Below are positions 34,112-45,475 of a DNA stretch of 64,000 nucleotides, piece by piece (position 1 is the stretch's first letter; the number at the start of each line of letters is the position of its first letter). The position numbers were made by a program, and so were the translations under genes. The stretch is taken from assembly GCA_003427395.1 (NCBI GenBank), contig BFEA01000273.1:1341787-1405786 (forward strand), written 5' to 3'. Origin of the DNA: Chara braunii. Its lineage: Eukaryota > Streptophyta > Charophyceae > Charales > Characeae. The notes below the pieces were generated by a model. It was not told the origin of the DNA. It saw only the letters and a program-made list of their open reading frames with translations, and did no database searches.

Positions 34112-36340
34112 CAAAAATCTTATCTTAGACTCTTCCTGCAGTCTAGTACAGGAAGGCTAGGTCTCCATCTTGGCCCACCATAGTCTGGGTGATCATGCAG
34201 ATCTACGACCCACCACATTGTTATTTTAGTGGTAGTGCCCTCGCAGGTTGCGCCACAATAGGCTTTCTCCTGATAAGCATTCAATTAAGACTTAAAAAGA
34301 CTCGACTCTCATCCCACGTCATCCCGCAAGAGTAAAACCCTCCTGGGTGACCACACCTTTTTAAGTCTTTACTCCCTTGACAAGACGCAAACCCTCTGTT
34401 CAGGTTACGTCGATCAGCAACTGACACTAGGGGTTGCGCCCTAGTGATGCTAAACTTTACTGTTAGCTTGGGATTCTCATAAATGCCCCAAGATTAGTAC
34501 AAGTGGTAGGATGGTTTGTCGCAACAATACGAGCCTATTGCGGGACAACGCAAAGGTCTGTCACAAATAAAAGGTATTTACCATTCCTCTGTGGGACAAC
34601 ACAAAGAAACACGGCAACCTCTCACATTCACAAAACAAAATCACCGTCAGATTCACAAGGTGGTGACCTCCCAACTTGATCAGAGCAAGAAAGTCACATC
34701 TTAGTGACATCTTCCAAATAAATCACTCTTGCGACCTTTAAAATTCCACCAATGACCAAACAAAACGTGGTCCTTCTCGTCAGCTTTCCATGCCATTAAA
34801 TCTATTAACCACCTTTCATATGAAGGAGGTCTCACTCAACAGGTCTCCCAATCATCCCTTCTCTTTCTAGGATAAACTCTCATGCAACCTTTCTTTAAAA
34901 CATCTCCCCTCTCTGAAGATGAGTCTTCCAATAAACAAAAGACTGCCTTTCCACCCGAAGGTGTCTCAATCATAAAACAACTCAAATTGAGAGACCAACT
35001 TATAGGTTCTCATCACAACTCAACAATAACATTCGGCATGGTAAGCATTCGAGTCTCAAAGAATCATAAATCCCTTAGGATTCTCACACTTTTCACAAAA
35101 ACATACTGCACTCCCTCTCCTTATACCCGACCCTATCACCCGCTTGTGGGCAGATTGTACGAGTATACCAAAGAGTAGACAGTTCACATCCATTCACTTT
35201 CACAAAATACACAATACACGAGATGTTTCTGATACATCTCCCACACAAAACTTTCATTCATCAGGATAAAACCACACATGTGAGAGTGATAGTGATCGTC
35301 ATATACGAGGAAGTAACCTTTAGGTAAAATCTTAACTCAATATACAATCAGGGGCATAATATCCCAACTCAAAAAACGAACAATAAGGTATCGGATTACA
35401 TATATACACATAAAGTTGAACAACCTCAACTCAAACTGACACTGGTATCACACAAAAATCGTGGTCTCCCTGTTCAAAACTAAAACTGAAACAGTCTTAG
35501 TTAGGGTGTAATCACACTCCTCAAGTCAGAGGAATCCAAGTAATCCAAGACATATCAAAATATCCAACAGTGACACAAGGTCCGTCGAACCGTGGTCGCT
35601 CAAAAGTTTACAATAGCCTCGAGTCTGAACGTTGTGCATATTTCTTTCCCATTTCTCAACACCGCCACACTGAGTTCCGAGGTTATACAATCCTAAAAAC
35701 GTAAACTCAAACCCCATCATATTTAACGCCTCTCATATACACAGATGCATACGCAGACACATTTGTATAGTCTTAGAGTGGTATGACTAAAAAGACACAC
35801 AAATCTCAATCATCAACACCTTGCCTCAATTGTCAAGGTGATATACTCAGTAGAATGTACGTGTCTAAAGGGACACGCATCATAGGCAAAGTCACACCGG
35901 TGTTCTTTAATAGGATCACATCCTTACGTGATCTCACAGTACACTCAAACTTATATCCCAAGTCATATCATCTATTTCGGCAAGCCACATACCAAAGAGA
36001 CTCACTCTTATACTTTTGACCAATCTACCCCTGAGTAAACACAAGAGTCTAAAACGCTTGTCCAATCTGACCTGAGGCTTCTTATGATCCGACATATACA
36101 CATAGAGTACCAAAAGAGTGTATACCTATGTTTCAACCCACTTGGTATGTAGTTAGGACCGTGTTGACTAAAACATGGAATTGGAATTACACAATAGATT
36201 AGTCTACTGTTCTGACTTTCATGCCTACGTACATACACGGCCCAATATGTCTAAGGCCGACCTCTTGCAGAAAACCTCATAACCTAGGGTTTAGTGCTAA
36301 CTATCCTCTCTTGCTACCACACTTTCTTTAAGTCTATCCC
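34111..36340 (-). other. internal non-coding region, 3' of gag, minus element
   Basis: It aligns as reverse complement with about 51110-52900 of the plus copy. Frames are short in both copies and not conserved. No pol similarity is seen. A DNA-binding or RNA function cannot be judged. Confidence 0.6.
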
Positions 36341-37296
36341 TTGCCATCTTGCATCTCCGAGGGGTATGACCAACCTTTCCACAACGACCGCACACTATCT
36401 TTGCCTATCGCTCTCGCCCACTCTTATTCCTCCGCCTGGTCCAACTTACAGTTGGCGATGTCCCCATGTCAACACGCCCCTGATTTGGATCAGGTGCAAT
36501 GGTAGACAGGGCTATGCTAGATCCTTGCTTCTCGTTTACCTCAACCACCCTGTTGGCTTTATCCCATAGTTCTTGCGGGGTGATCACTATTTGCCTCGAA
36601 CACTGCCCCTTTCCGGTACCTTGACCTCCCTGAGCCAGGTTCCTCGCTTTCCGTTGGACCTTTGTCAGCTTGGGAAGGTCACGCTACTTCAATCACCTTT
36701 TTACCTTCATCTCTCCCTTTAGCACTGGTCTGCCTTCTCGGGGTTCCCTTGAGGAGAAGCGACCCTTTGTCACCATCCTCTGCTCTTCCGTCATCCTGAC
36801 CTGCCGGCTCACTTGAGACACCCTCTAAAACCTTTCGTTTGCCCTTCCTGGCCTCTTCAAGTCGCGTCAACCTTTCTTCCAGTATTCCCACTTGTCTCTT
36901 TATTCCACTCAACTCTCCTTGTGCTGACGCAACTCCAGCTGGCAGCACGGAACTCTCACGAGGTGTACTCTCTATTCCACCTTCTGGGAACCTTAACCTC
37001 AAAGAAGTCTCCAACTCACCCCAAGTCCACGACTTTAAAATAAGAGCATACACTTCCTCACTCAACTCTTCGCAGACGAACAACGACAACATGCTCCACA
37101 TCGTTTTTTCACCCCACATCTTTGCGAGACCGAAGTTAAGATAGTTTTGTAGGAATACAGACAAACTCCTTCCCCGACATAGCAAGGCACGAAGATCATG
37201 GGGCATCGAGTCTTGTACCGACTTACACAGCAACACCTTGTCGAGACACGAGTTCCTCCACTGCACAATTTTGACGAAACCACTGTCTTCAGCCAT
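36340..37296 (-). pseudogene. gag of the giant element, with CCHC knuckle
   Basis: This is the nucleocapsid protein. An open frame of 205 codons (37296-36679) starts MAEDSGFVKIVQW and shows a capsid-like helical region (LRALLCRGRSL, LNFGLAKMWGEKTMW, ILKSWTWGELETSLRLRFPEG), comparable to Retrotrans_gag domains. A Lys/Glu-rich coiled coil (GILEERLTRLEEARKGKRK) and a charged tail follow. After a stop and frameshift the coding resumes at about 36587 (LWDKANRVVEVNEKQG). After one more stop comes a canonical zinc knuckle at 36351-36392: C-GR-C-GKVG-H-TPRR-C. Coiled coil then knuckle is normal gag order. The plus copy lacks this whole gene. Confidence 0.82.
36351..36392 (-). other. CCHC zinc knuckle
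   Basis: The encoded C-GR-C-GKVG-H-TPRR-C has exact CX2CX4HX4C spacing. It is what identifies the preceding coiled-coil protein as gag. Confidence 0.92.
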
Positions 37297-37531
37297 GATG
37301 TTGGTACCGGCCTGACACGCACGACAAACAATTGTTCATAAGGTCGTGACGCAAGAAGGCTCAAAAACAATTTGGACTAGTAAAAACTGCTAATACTCAA
37401 TTCAGACTAACTGTTTTCTCGTTTACACCACAAGGTCTAAACTTTAGTGAACCTTGCTTTAACTTTAAGGGCACTATGAGCAGTATACAACCTATATAGG
37501 CAGGGTTTTCAAAGCCAACCTTAAGCAGACA

Positions 37532-38236
37532 TTAATCGCGACTACAAAAGTTACTGACCCTCACACTCTTACCACATAGCAAAATGGCCGTAGACAAGCC
37601 TGTGAGAAACACACTTGGCAAAGTATGGGGGTACTCTCTATCTGCCGCCCGAATCTCGTCCCAATCTACAACCCTTTCATCTGGATTGTAGGAGCAAGCA
37701 TAGGCATCAACAATATTGATCATATTCCTGAGCCCTTGATTATGGGGTATAAACCTTTGGTCAAGGTACATACCATATATCAGTTCGCATGTGTACCGTG
37801 CATATCCCCACTCCCGTGTCTTGAAAGCGGTTTCTGCTGCGGCCTCTACCCTTGTCCGTCCCCCGAAACACTTTTCTACCAGGAACTCGGGTAGGATGAT
37901 TCGTAACGGGGTCGAAGGTATTACGAATTCTTTGACACTCTTGACCTCTATATGGGTCTTCATTTGTTCTTCTCCTTCACGGACCCTGCCTCTCGCCCAT
38001 TTTGCTGCAGCTCCCTCAGCTACCATGGAAGGCCTTGAGAGCAGGCTTCCATGCCCAGGTGCCAATTCAATCTCATGCAAGACCCTGAATGATGGTGGGG
38101 CATAAAGGGTTAGCCTCACGACCGCAAAACCTTGATTATTATAAAAAATGAACTCGATCCAAGCGAAGATACCCTTGTCTATCCATGCGCCCAACCAGAA
38201 AGAGATAAATTCGCCTTCCTTTACTCGCCTTGGCAA
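37532..38236 (-). CDS. unrecognised ORF upstream of gag in the giant element
   Basis: A 234-codon open frame that matches no family I know. It begins in MPRRVKEGEFISFWLG, has aromatic-rich strands (WIEFIFYNNQGF), an LYAPPSFRVLHEIELAPGH segment, a basic/acidic middle (RGRVREGEEQMKTHIEVK), and a C-terminal part with REWGYARYTCELIYGMYLDQRF and a PDERVVDWDEIRAADREY acidic stretch. Homologous coding exists at about 50337-51110 in the plus copy, where it is ruined. There the similarity extends about 50 codons upstream of this Met (MLDIFCDGQNPDQ... at 38360), so the original start lay further 5' and this copy has a frameshift there. It lies between the PBS and gag, so it may be an N-terminal gag (matrix-like) domain or a separate leader protein. 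The present frame is open but probably truncated. Confidence 0.55.
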   Translation of the reverse strand: MPRRVKEGEFISFWLGAWIDKGIFAWIEFIFYNNQGFAVVRLTLYAPPSFRVLHEIELAPGHGSLLSRPSMVAEGAAAKWARGRVREGEEQMKTHIEVKSVKEFVIPSTPLRIILPEFLVEKCFGGRTRVEAAAETAFKTREWGYARYTCELIYGMYLDQRFIPHNQGLRNMINIVDAYACSYNPDERVVDWDEIRAADREYPHTLPSVFLTGLSTAILLCGKSVRVSNFCSRD

Positions 38237-38384
38237 GGATATCTCTAGCCCATCTTCCTTTTTTTATGGGCAAAGTCATACCGGGGTCTTCCTTACCATA
38301 AGGCATTCTGAGTTGCCTTCGCTCTGGTCTGGGTTCTGCCCATCACAAAAAATGTCCAGCATACGCCTTCTGTTATTATGCTAA

Positions 38385-39390
38385 CAATCGTGTTCTACAA
38401 TCTCTTTCTCTAAGGCCTTAGCCTCAAATCATCTTTCACTACAATGCATACTTTCCAGCATTTATGACCACCGAACTTAGAGAAAATAATAATGGTAATA
38501 TATCATGGTAATATTATATTAATAAATGTCAAAAATTCGTAATCATAATGACTCATGGAAACAACATATTACCTTAGTGGTTGACATCAGAAATGCTTAT
38601 AAATATCAAATGCCTTATACTCGAGCTAGCTAGTTACCAAAAGCATATACAAATATCTCATAATGGTATGCTTATACCATTAGATATATCATATAATAGA
38701 CACATTGCGATCAAAGATAAGATCGCCAACAATCAACACTCTCAACCACAATACTAGTGAGAGTACCATACTTTATTCCCGAAATCTGGCAAAAGTATAC
38801 TGTGGCGAGGGGCAGTGTAATCCTTTTCAGAATGGATAGCATCTCAAATCCCTGAGCCCCACTCAAGGATCAAGCCTCGCTGCTTCTCCCTCCGATTCCA
38901 TAACTTGCTCCTTGCAGACCCTTGCCGAGAAAGTAAACAACCTTACCCCACACACTTCGGGATATATTGTCTCGTTCTGTGCTGATGAACGCACTTGACA
39001 CAAAAATAGTTGGAGATTTACCCCCTACCTTTTTGTGGCTTGTAGTAGTTGTTTCCCTCATAGGCCATGGTCTGACCAGGCTCAAATACTTTCCTCTTAT
39101 TCAGTAGTAGTGTAGTCATTTTATCACAGTGGATACAACAACAATACCCCGCTATGAACCAGGAACACAGTTCCGGTGTGGGTCTCACTACTACTTACAA
39201 GACAAAGTTACAACTCCCTCAAAGTCATTTCTCAGGGGAACAATAACATAGGATTGCACCCTTCCTCAGGGTAAACCTTATACATTTACCATTTTATGAG
39301 AATAAACTTATCTTAAGGAAGAAGTCACTCTATTTAACTCTCAATCCGCATTAGTCGTGGATTCTGCGCAATGCCTTTACCCTTTTTTTT
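38385..39390 (-). other. internal leader region, minus element
   Basis: AT-rich and non-coding, matching about 49320-50330 of the plus copy in reverse complement (for example AATGGATAGCATCTCAAATC at about 38831 against 49850). Confidence 0.6.
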
Positions 39391-39720
39391 TTTTTTTTTT
39401 AGCAATCCAAACACATAACTTAATAAACAACCATAAGTTCATACATGAGACTTGAGATGCTCATATAAATCATTGTAGACTAGTAAATTCAAATACATAC
39501 TTTTTTTTTTAGCAATCCAAACACATAACTTAATAAACAACCATAAGTTCATACATGAGACTTGAGATGCTCATATAAATCATTGTAGACTAGTAAATTC
39601 AAATACATACTTTTTTTTTTAGCAATCCAAACACATAACTTAATAAACAACCATAAGTTCATACATGAGACTTGAGATGCTCATATAAATCATTGTAGAC
39701 TAGTAAATTCAAATACATAC
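39391..39720. repeat. perfect 110-bp triplication
   Basis: Units at 39391, 39501 and 39611 consist of ten T followed by AGCAATCCAAACACATAACT and on to AAATACATAC. All three are identical by eye over 100 bp apart from the longer T run before the first. The plus copy has a single diverged copy at about 49200-49310. Confidence 0.95.
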
Positions 39721-40798
39721 TTCAGATACATGGTCCACGTAAATATTCTTGACAATGATAACCATTGAGAAAGTATAATAATCAAACACATAGCCTCACA
39801 TAATCATACATTTCGCAAGCTTATTCAGATAAGATATGACATAAATGGATGACTTCAACATATAACTCAAAAAATAGATGTCATCAGAAGAGAATAGTCT
39901 CAAGTCCTTAGCTCCAACCCATAGATTTAAGTAGATGGTCCAAGCCTAGAAAGGTTCAAACGAAGGTCTAACATCAACTACAACTTTTTGCTTCATCAAA
40001 TGTAAGCAAAATAGTCTAAGCGTTGACCCCTTCACTGTTACAACAACTACTCCCTAGTATAAGATAACTCCTGTAAAGGGAAAGGCGTCATGCAAATCCA
40101 CTACTTTCCGCAGCCCTTTCTATTGAAGTCATAACACGCCGTCCATCTTATTTGCCTACCGCCTTATATGCCTAATTTGAAGCACACCGAGCGGGGCAGA
40201 GCTCACACTTCCACGACTATATAAGTCGAACAACCGCGTAGAACCCAGATTCCTGAATCTCAAACCATACTCATAATGACTTTTAGCGTCCTTAGCCTAA
40301 CTTCCCTTGAAGTCCCTTGATGACTTCTGACATAATAGGCTCCCTTACTCATCCTCGACCTCACTCTAATGCCAAAGTACCAAGTTGCTCTCATGACCAC
40401 TCAAATAACTTTTTCGACCATAATAGGTACCTTATAGGGCCAACCTCCTCAATAATCATGCTTGGTCAGGTTGACGCCGCCTAACCCTTCCTTCGCCATA
40501 TCAACCATGCAAAACATCATCCAAACCTGCCAACTATCAGAGTCAGAAGGGGTACCATCTTCAACTACCATTTTATCAGTCAGAGTACGTAAGCGCAGAG
40601 TCAAAACGCTTATCCCTCTCGTGTCACCCTTTCTGCATCAAACAAAACCAACTCGCACAATCTACTCTCACTTGCTCTCCATCCAATACCATCAATTGAT
40701 TAACCATAACATTTCAAAGAAAACTTACCATTTTGCCTAATTCTCACATTCCCATACCCTGATGTCGTTCCACCAAGGACAACGGCAGGTAACCATTA
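39721..40798 (-). other. internal leader region next to the PBS, minus element
   Basis: Non-coding; aligned with about 48160-49150 of the plus copy. No gene is recognised. Confidence 0.6.
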
Positions 40799-40816
40799 TC
40801 CTCGACAACGGCGCCA
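40799..40816 (-). promoter_or_regulatory. primer-binding site, tRNA-Asp
   Basis: On the minus strand TGGCGCCGTTGTCGAGGA, two bases after the LTR end. It is almost the classical tRNA-Asp PBS seen in Athila-type plant elements. Confidence 0.93.
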
Positions 40817-40818
40817 CC

Positions 40819-40858
40819 TGTCGTGCGCATCGGTCCGACACCGCACGAAACGGGGCGG
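40819..40858 (-). repeat. 5' LTR of the minus element, first 40 bp
   Basis: It starts TGTCGTGCGCATCGG and ends GGGCGG, where the plus-strand element begins. The sequence continues at 60084 with (ACGG)GACCCTCCCG, as expected from the intact LTR start at 21036. Confidence 0.92.
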
Positions 40859-40869
40859 TGTCGATGCGA

Positions 40870-40887
40870 ATACCCTTACAAGGGTAT
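40870..40887. repeat. 18-bp palindrome near the LTR edge
   Basis: ATACCCTT-AC-AAGGGTAT, 11 bp inside the LTR start; conserved in all LTR starts in the window. Confidence 0.9.
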
Positions 40888-43124
40888 CCGCCCTGGTTTT
40901 TGCAAGCAACAGAAAATAAGTTTTGTTTAAAAAGTTTAAGTTTACCGTGCGAGGTGTGGCTGCGTCTGTCGTTTATATTGACTGGATGGTTGGCTATAGT
41001 AGAAAATGTGTGCGGGCGCGAATTTGAGCCGCACTTTATTTTTTTTTATTTGTTGGTGATTGAGGAACTGACGTGATTGTCGGACAAAGTTTTATCTTTC
41101 TGATTAAGTTAGTATTGAAAAGATTATGTCTCGTTCATTGATGTGCTTGCCTGTGACCTGTGCGTACGTGCGGAGAACGGCATCGACAACAATGTGACTT
41201 TTATAAATGTTTGGGTAGAACTGCGGGTCATACAATATTAGTTTATTTAGGTGTCCGACAAAGCTAGACCCAGTCTTGGACCTAGCACTAATGGTTACAG
41301 TGTTGGACTCCCATTCGGGAGATTCAGGGATCGAGAACGAGCGGCGACGATGCGAAGAGATTAGGGGTGCAAAGGAGACCAAAGGGTTGAGGTCCCGTCA
41401 GGCTTATCCCCCTTGGTTTTGCCAACGGCGGCGTCGGAACAGTGTTAGCATTTTCTTTTCCCTCATTCATCATATTCTGGCGGTTAAAAAAGTTTCTAAA
41501 TATGTATTATTTATTGTAGCATTACTTTTATGATCCCGTGTTCCTTGACTCGGACGAGACGCCAGACTTTTAAAGGTCGTCGCGGCAGCCGAGGACCTTG
41601 AGCACGCACCTCTTTTGGCAAGTCCGTTCGGGTCCCGGCGTGTTGGGGTGTTGACGAAATTCCCTCGCCCCACCCATTCTGAGGAGTGGACCGAAGAGTT
41701 TGCCGTGCACGACCACTGGAGAGCATCGATAGCCTAAAGAAGAAGGGGATCGAAGAACAATCTGAGCGTCGATAACCTAAAGAAGAAGGGGATCGAAGAA
41801 CAATCCGAGCACGACCACTGGGGCCCGCGAAATGGGGAACTATGCCAAGGGGGGGCTTTTGGACACTAGTGTGGGGCTGCCGTGGTGTTGACTATGCGGC
41901 AGGACTGTCCCAATGGATGTTCCCATAGGACTCCTCCCAAACTTCAGCCTTCCAAGTTCCTTTTTGACTACTGGCTACTATCACTGAGATCTGCACCGGG
42001 ACACGTCCCACGTTAGTGCTTGCTGTAGGTTCCGAGGAGAGCCAACGCCCTTTTTTTCCCCCACACGGCCTCATAGCCACTACAACGGCCTAGCACAGGG
42101 CGTGCCTCAACAGAGTTCGTTCCCACTAAGACCTGACCGAGGAGTAATCACATGTGCCTTGGCAGGTCATGATTTTTTCCATAACCTCCGCCCTGCTGTT
42201 CGTATCGCTTGTCGTAGTATCCGGAGAAGAGCGCAGTTCGACATCGGGCAAAAAGGCTGGCGGGACAAAGGCAGAGAGGGCAAGAGGGAGGGGACTGGAC
42301 TTGGACAAAGAGCTACGTCAGGTGCAAGCGGAGGAAGGGAAGGCGCTGCGATAAAGGAATGTGGCTGTAGCGGAGCAAGGAGGAAGGGCGGGCTGCGCTA
42401 AGCCTCCGAAGGGAGACTGGCTGAGAGGAGCCTGGGACGAGCAACATATGAGGGTGACTGAACCTGGCCCGGATTCACGCCGGGATACATTCGCAGAATG
42501 GAATGGCCGAGCGGAGCGAGAGGTGGGTATGGCGGGATAGGAGGAGGGATTTCTCTTCCATTCCTCAATGAAAACGTATTCGGAAAAGTGGAAGATAGGG
42601 GTTTTGAGGCCGGGCGAGTAGGATTATGAAGTTTGTTTTAGATGAAAGTTAGTAGAATAGAAGATAGAAAGAGAAAGGAGTGCGCCGGGATATAGAGGAG
42701 CGAGGGAAGAAGATGACGATTTCACCTGTTTCTTGATGAAAACGGGGGGGGAAATGCTATTTCGACATTTTGAGGTCGGGCGAAATCGATTGCAAAGTCA
42801 GTTTGAGTGATGGGGTAGTAGAAACAGAAGTAGGTAAGAAAAGTGGTGCGTGAAGATATAGTAGGAGTAGGAAGAACGATTTCCCGCTCGATTCGTAGCG
42901 GGATCGAGCGGACTAAGGTGGGATTCCGGGATTCTTAGATCGGGCGATATAGACAAAGGCGCAAGTTTTTTGTGTTAGTTGGTAGTTGTCCAGGTACGAC
43001 AGACGGGGGATGCAACCGCGGATGAAGTTTGTAAGTGTCGATGTATTTGGCCGGATTCTGGCGGCAGATTCATCCGATTTTGCAAATCTTGTCGATGGAA
43101 GTAGCGGGAGGCCAGTCGCGCTGC

Positions 43125-43126
<2 letters not shown>

Positions 43127-43215
<89 letters not shown>

Positions 43216-43220
43216 NNNNN

Positions 43221-43308
<88 letters not shown>
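43127..43308. repeat. (GA)n microsatellite with five-base assembly gap
   Basis: GA dinucleotides throughout, interrupted by NNNNN at 43216-43220. True length is unknown. It is present only in the 5' LTR. Confidence 0.97.
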
Positions 43309-43310
<2 letters not shown>

Positions 43311-45009
43311 ACCAGGTGAGGCGGTCGCTCAACCTCTGCACAGGGGCACCGTGAATCTCCCCGCATTCTGGTGGAGGATTCGCTCTGACTTTGTCCATCT
43401 TATCAAAGGAAGTAGCATGGAGCCAACCACAGGGTAGGGGACCTACCTGCGCAGTCTGTGTCGATCGTCGGAGAGGACACTGACTCGGTTCTTGTGCCGG
43501 GAGCGGGTGGAGCGCCGAGAAGTGTAGCAGGGGAACTCGTAGGCAACTGGCATATGAATCCGGATGAGAGTGCCATTAAGGTGGCCGCAGGTATGGACCC
43601 AGAAGAAAGTTTGAACAAAAAGGGGATCCCACTCCCTACATGACTAGGAGTGTCGCGGGACATTACGGAGTTGGATTCTCCTTCGCTAAGTTTTCTGAGC
43701 AACGTTAAGTTTGAGTGCTCAGTGTTGTGGATCTCCGGGACAGTACTGATCCGGCCCACTCAACCAATCTGGGACCCTCTGCGCTCGTACTGTGAACAAG
43801 CTGAACCATTACAGCATATGCAAGTATACTGGTAGTGCGCTTGATGTGCACCCTGCAGAGTAGCAGTATGTGCTACTAGGTCTTGTAAGGCGCGCTGTGT
43901 TCTGCTGCATACCGCACAATGCAGAGCTCGCATACGACGTTGAGATCCTATTGCGTTACATTGTGCTTTGCTATGGAACCCGAGAATGAGTAGGACCGAT
44001 GTACGTGTTATGTCTGCTATATAAGTATTATGTCGTGAGTAAAAGTACGAGATGCGCATCCTACCCGAGGCACATCGTTTTTATGCAGTACGGCGAGATC
44101 CTGATCAAATGAGGAAGGAGATGCGAGAAGACATACTTACCTATTCAACGGAGCAACGGAAGGTGAGCGGTGGGGACTGAAGGTTCCCTCTTTGACTGGC
44201 ACCACAGTTCGGTGTTGGACGGAGCCATAGTAGGTCGGCAGTGAGGAAGCAGGTCAGACTGTTAACCACTGTGCTACTTATCCTACTGATCAAAGTAGCA
44301 AGAACCTTATCGAAAGTTAAGAATTGTAAGAGGCTCAATAAGGGCTGCACAACCGGTATCTGTATACAGTCTGCCTGCTGCATGACCGACAAGGTCGCAT
44401 TGCCATTCTATTGTTGCGAGAGAAAGGGTGCTACTAATGCGAGATTAAGGGTCATCAGGGGATCGACAGTGGGAGGGTGAACTTTGGTTTGACCGGATTA
44501 TTGCCTGTTCTGGCCAACATTGCAGGGCTCGCGGGTGTATGAAGATAACAAGGCCATCTCCTGGAAGTTGAGTTGTCCCCCTCCTGTATCTAGAGAGTCT
44601 GAAACCCCTCCATCAGCCTTTCTTACTCTAAGTCTAATCCTGTTGTGAGAGGAATGCGGCAGGCGGGATTGCAACCCGTACGACCGCAGCAAGACTTTGT
44701 GGGGAGTCAGCCCACCGATTGCGGGAGCTCTGCCGGAACTCAGGAGAAGTTCTGGAGGCAGAAAATTGAAAGGTAATCATTGCTTCCACTCTATAAACCC
44801 AGTTATAACCTTTAACTGTACCCCTTGTTATGTTTTGACTGAGTATACTGTGTGCATCCGTACTTTGACTTTTCAGCTCGACTTTCAGGACACAAACCAG
44901 ATTAAGTAAAAGAATGTATGTGCAATGTCAGTTTCAGTTTTATTGTTTGACTGAAAACAGATTGTGAGATTGCATCTGGAGGAAGGCAGTATTGCATGTT
45001 TAACTGGGT

Positions 45010-45475
45010 CAACCAAAGACTGGGAGAGTCTCCATAAGTTTGGAGGGCCTAGTGCTATGTTTATTTTGGATTGCCTGAAGGACCAGACATGTTCCCATAA
45101 GTTAGGGTGGTCTGGTCGCTTTGACTTGCGATGGCTGAATGTGATTGCCTTTTCAGGGACCAAGCATTTTTCCATAAGTTTGGATGGCTTGGTCGCCTTT
45201 TCTTTGTTTGGGGTTTTCCATATGTTTATTTGGTTTCTGAAGGAGGGTTAAACATTTTTCCATAAGTTTGGATGACCCTGACCCTCTTTGTTTCATTCTG
45301 AGGGATGATTTTGGTGATAGACCGGAAAGGTTCCTATAAGTTTTGGAGGTCTAGTATGAAGCCACGCACATGCTAGAATCAGAAGGTAAAACCTGTTTGT
45401 ATTTTATATTATACTTATGAACAGGCTAGTCAGACGTCTTTTCATAAGTTTGGATGGTCTGGCTATAGCTTATCA
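45010..45475 (+). repeat. hairpin array, 5' LTR of the plus element
   Basis: Sense-strand copies with the loop CCATAAGTTTGG(G/A)TG. The perfect ones are GACCAGAC/GTCTGGTC (45081-45117) and GACCAAGC/GCTTGGTC (45158-45194), each eight pairs around a 21-base loop. Others are CTGGG/CCTAG near 45020, GAGGGT/ACCCTC near 45245, and CAGAC/GTCTG near 45431. A further unit lies near 45690. Confidence 0.88.

Noticed and set aside
41104-41382. 92-codon minus-strand frame also open at 54098-54376
   Set aside because: The similarity follows from the two LTRs being copies of each other. It is not open in the minus element's LTR and has no recognisable domain.
42986-43366. Arg/Glu and Ser/Leu repeat frames across the N run
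   Set aside because: GA microsatellite translation interrupted by unknown bases.
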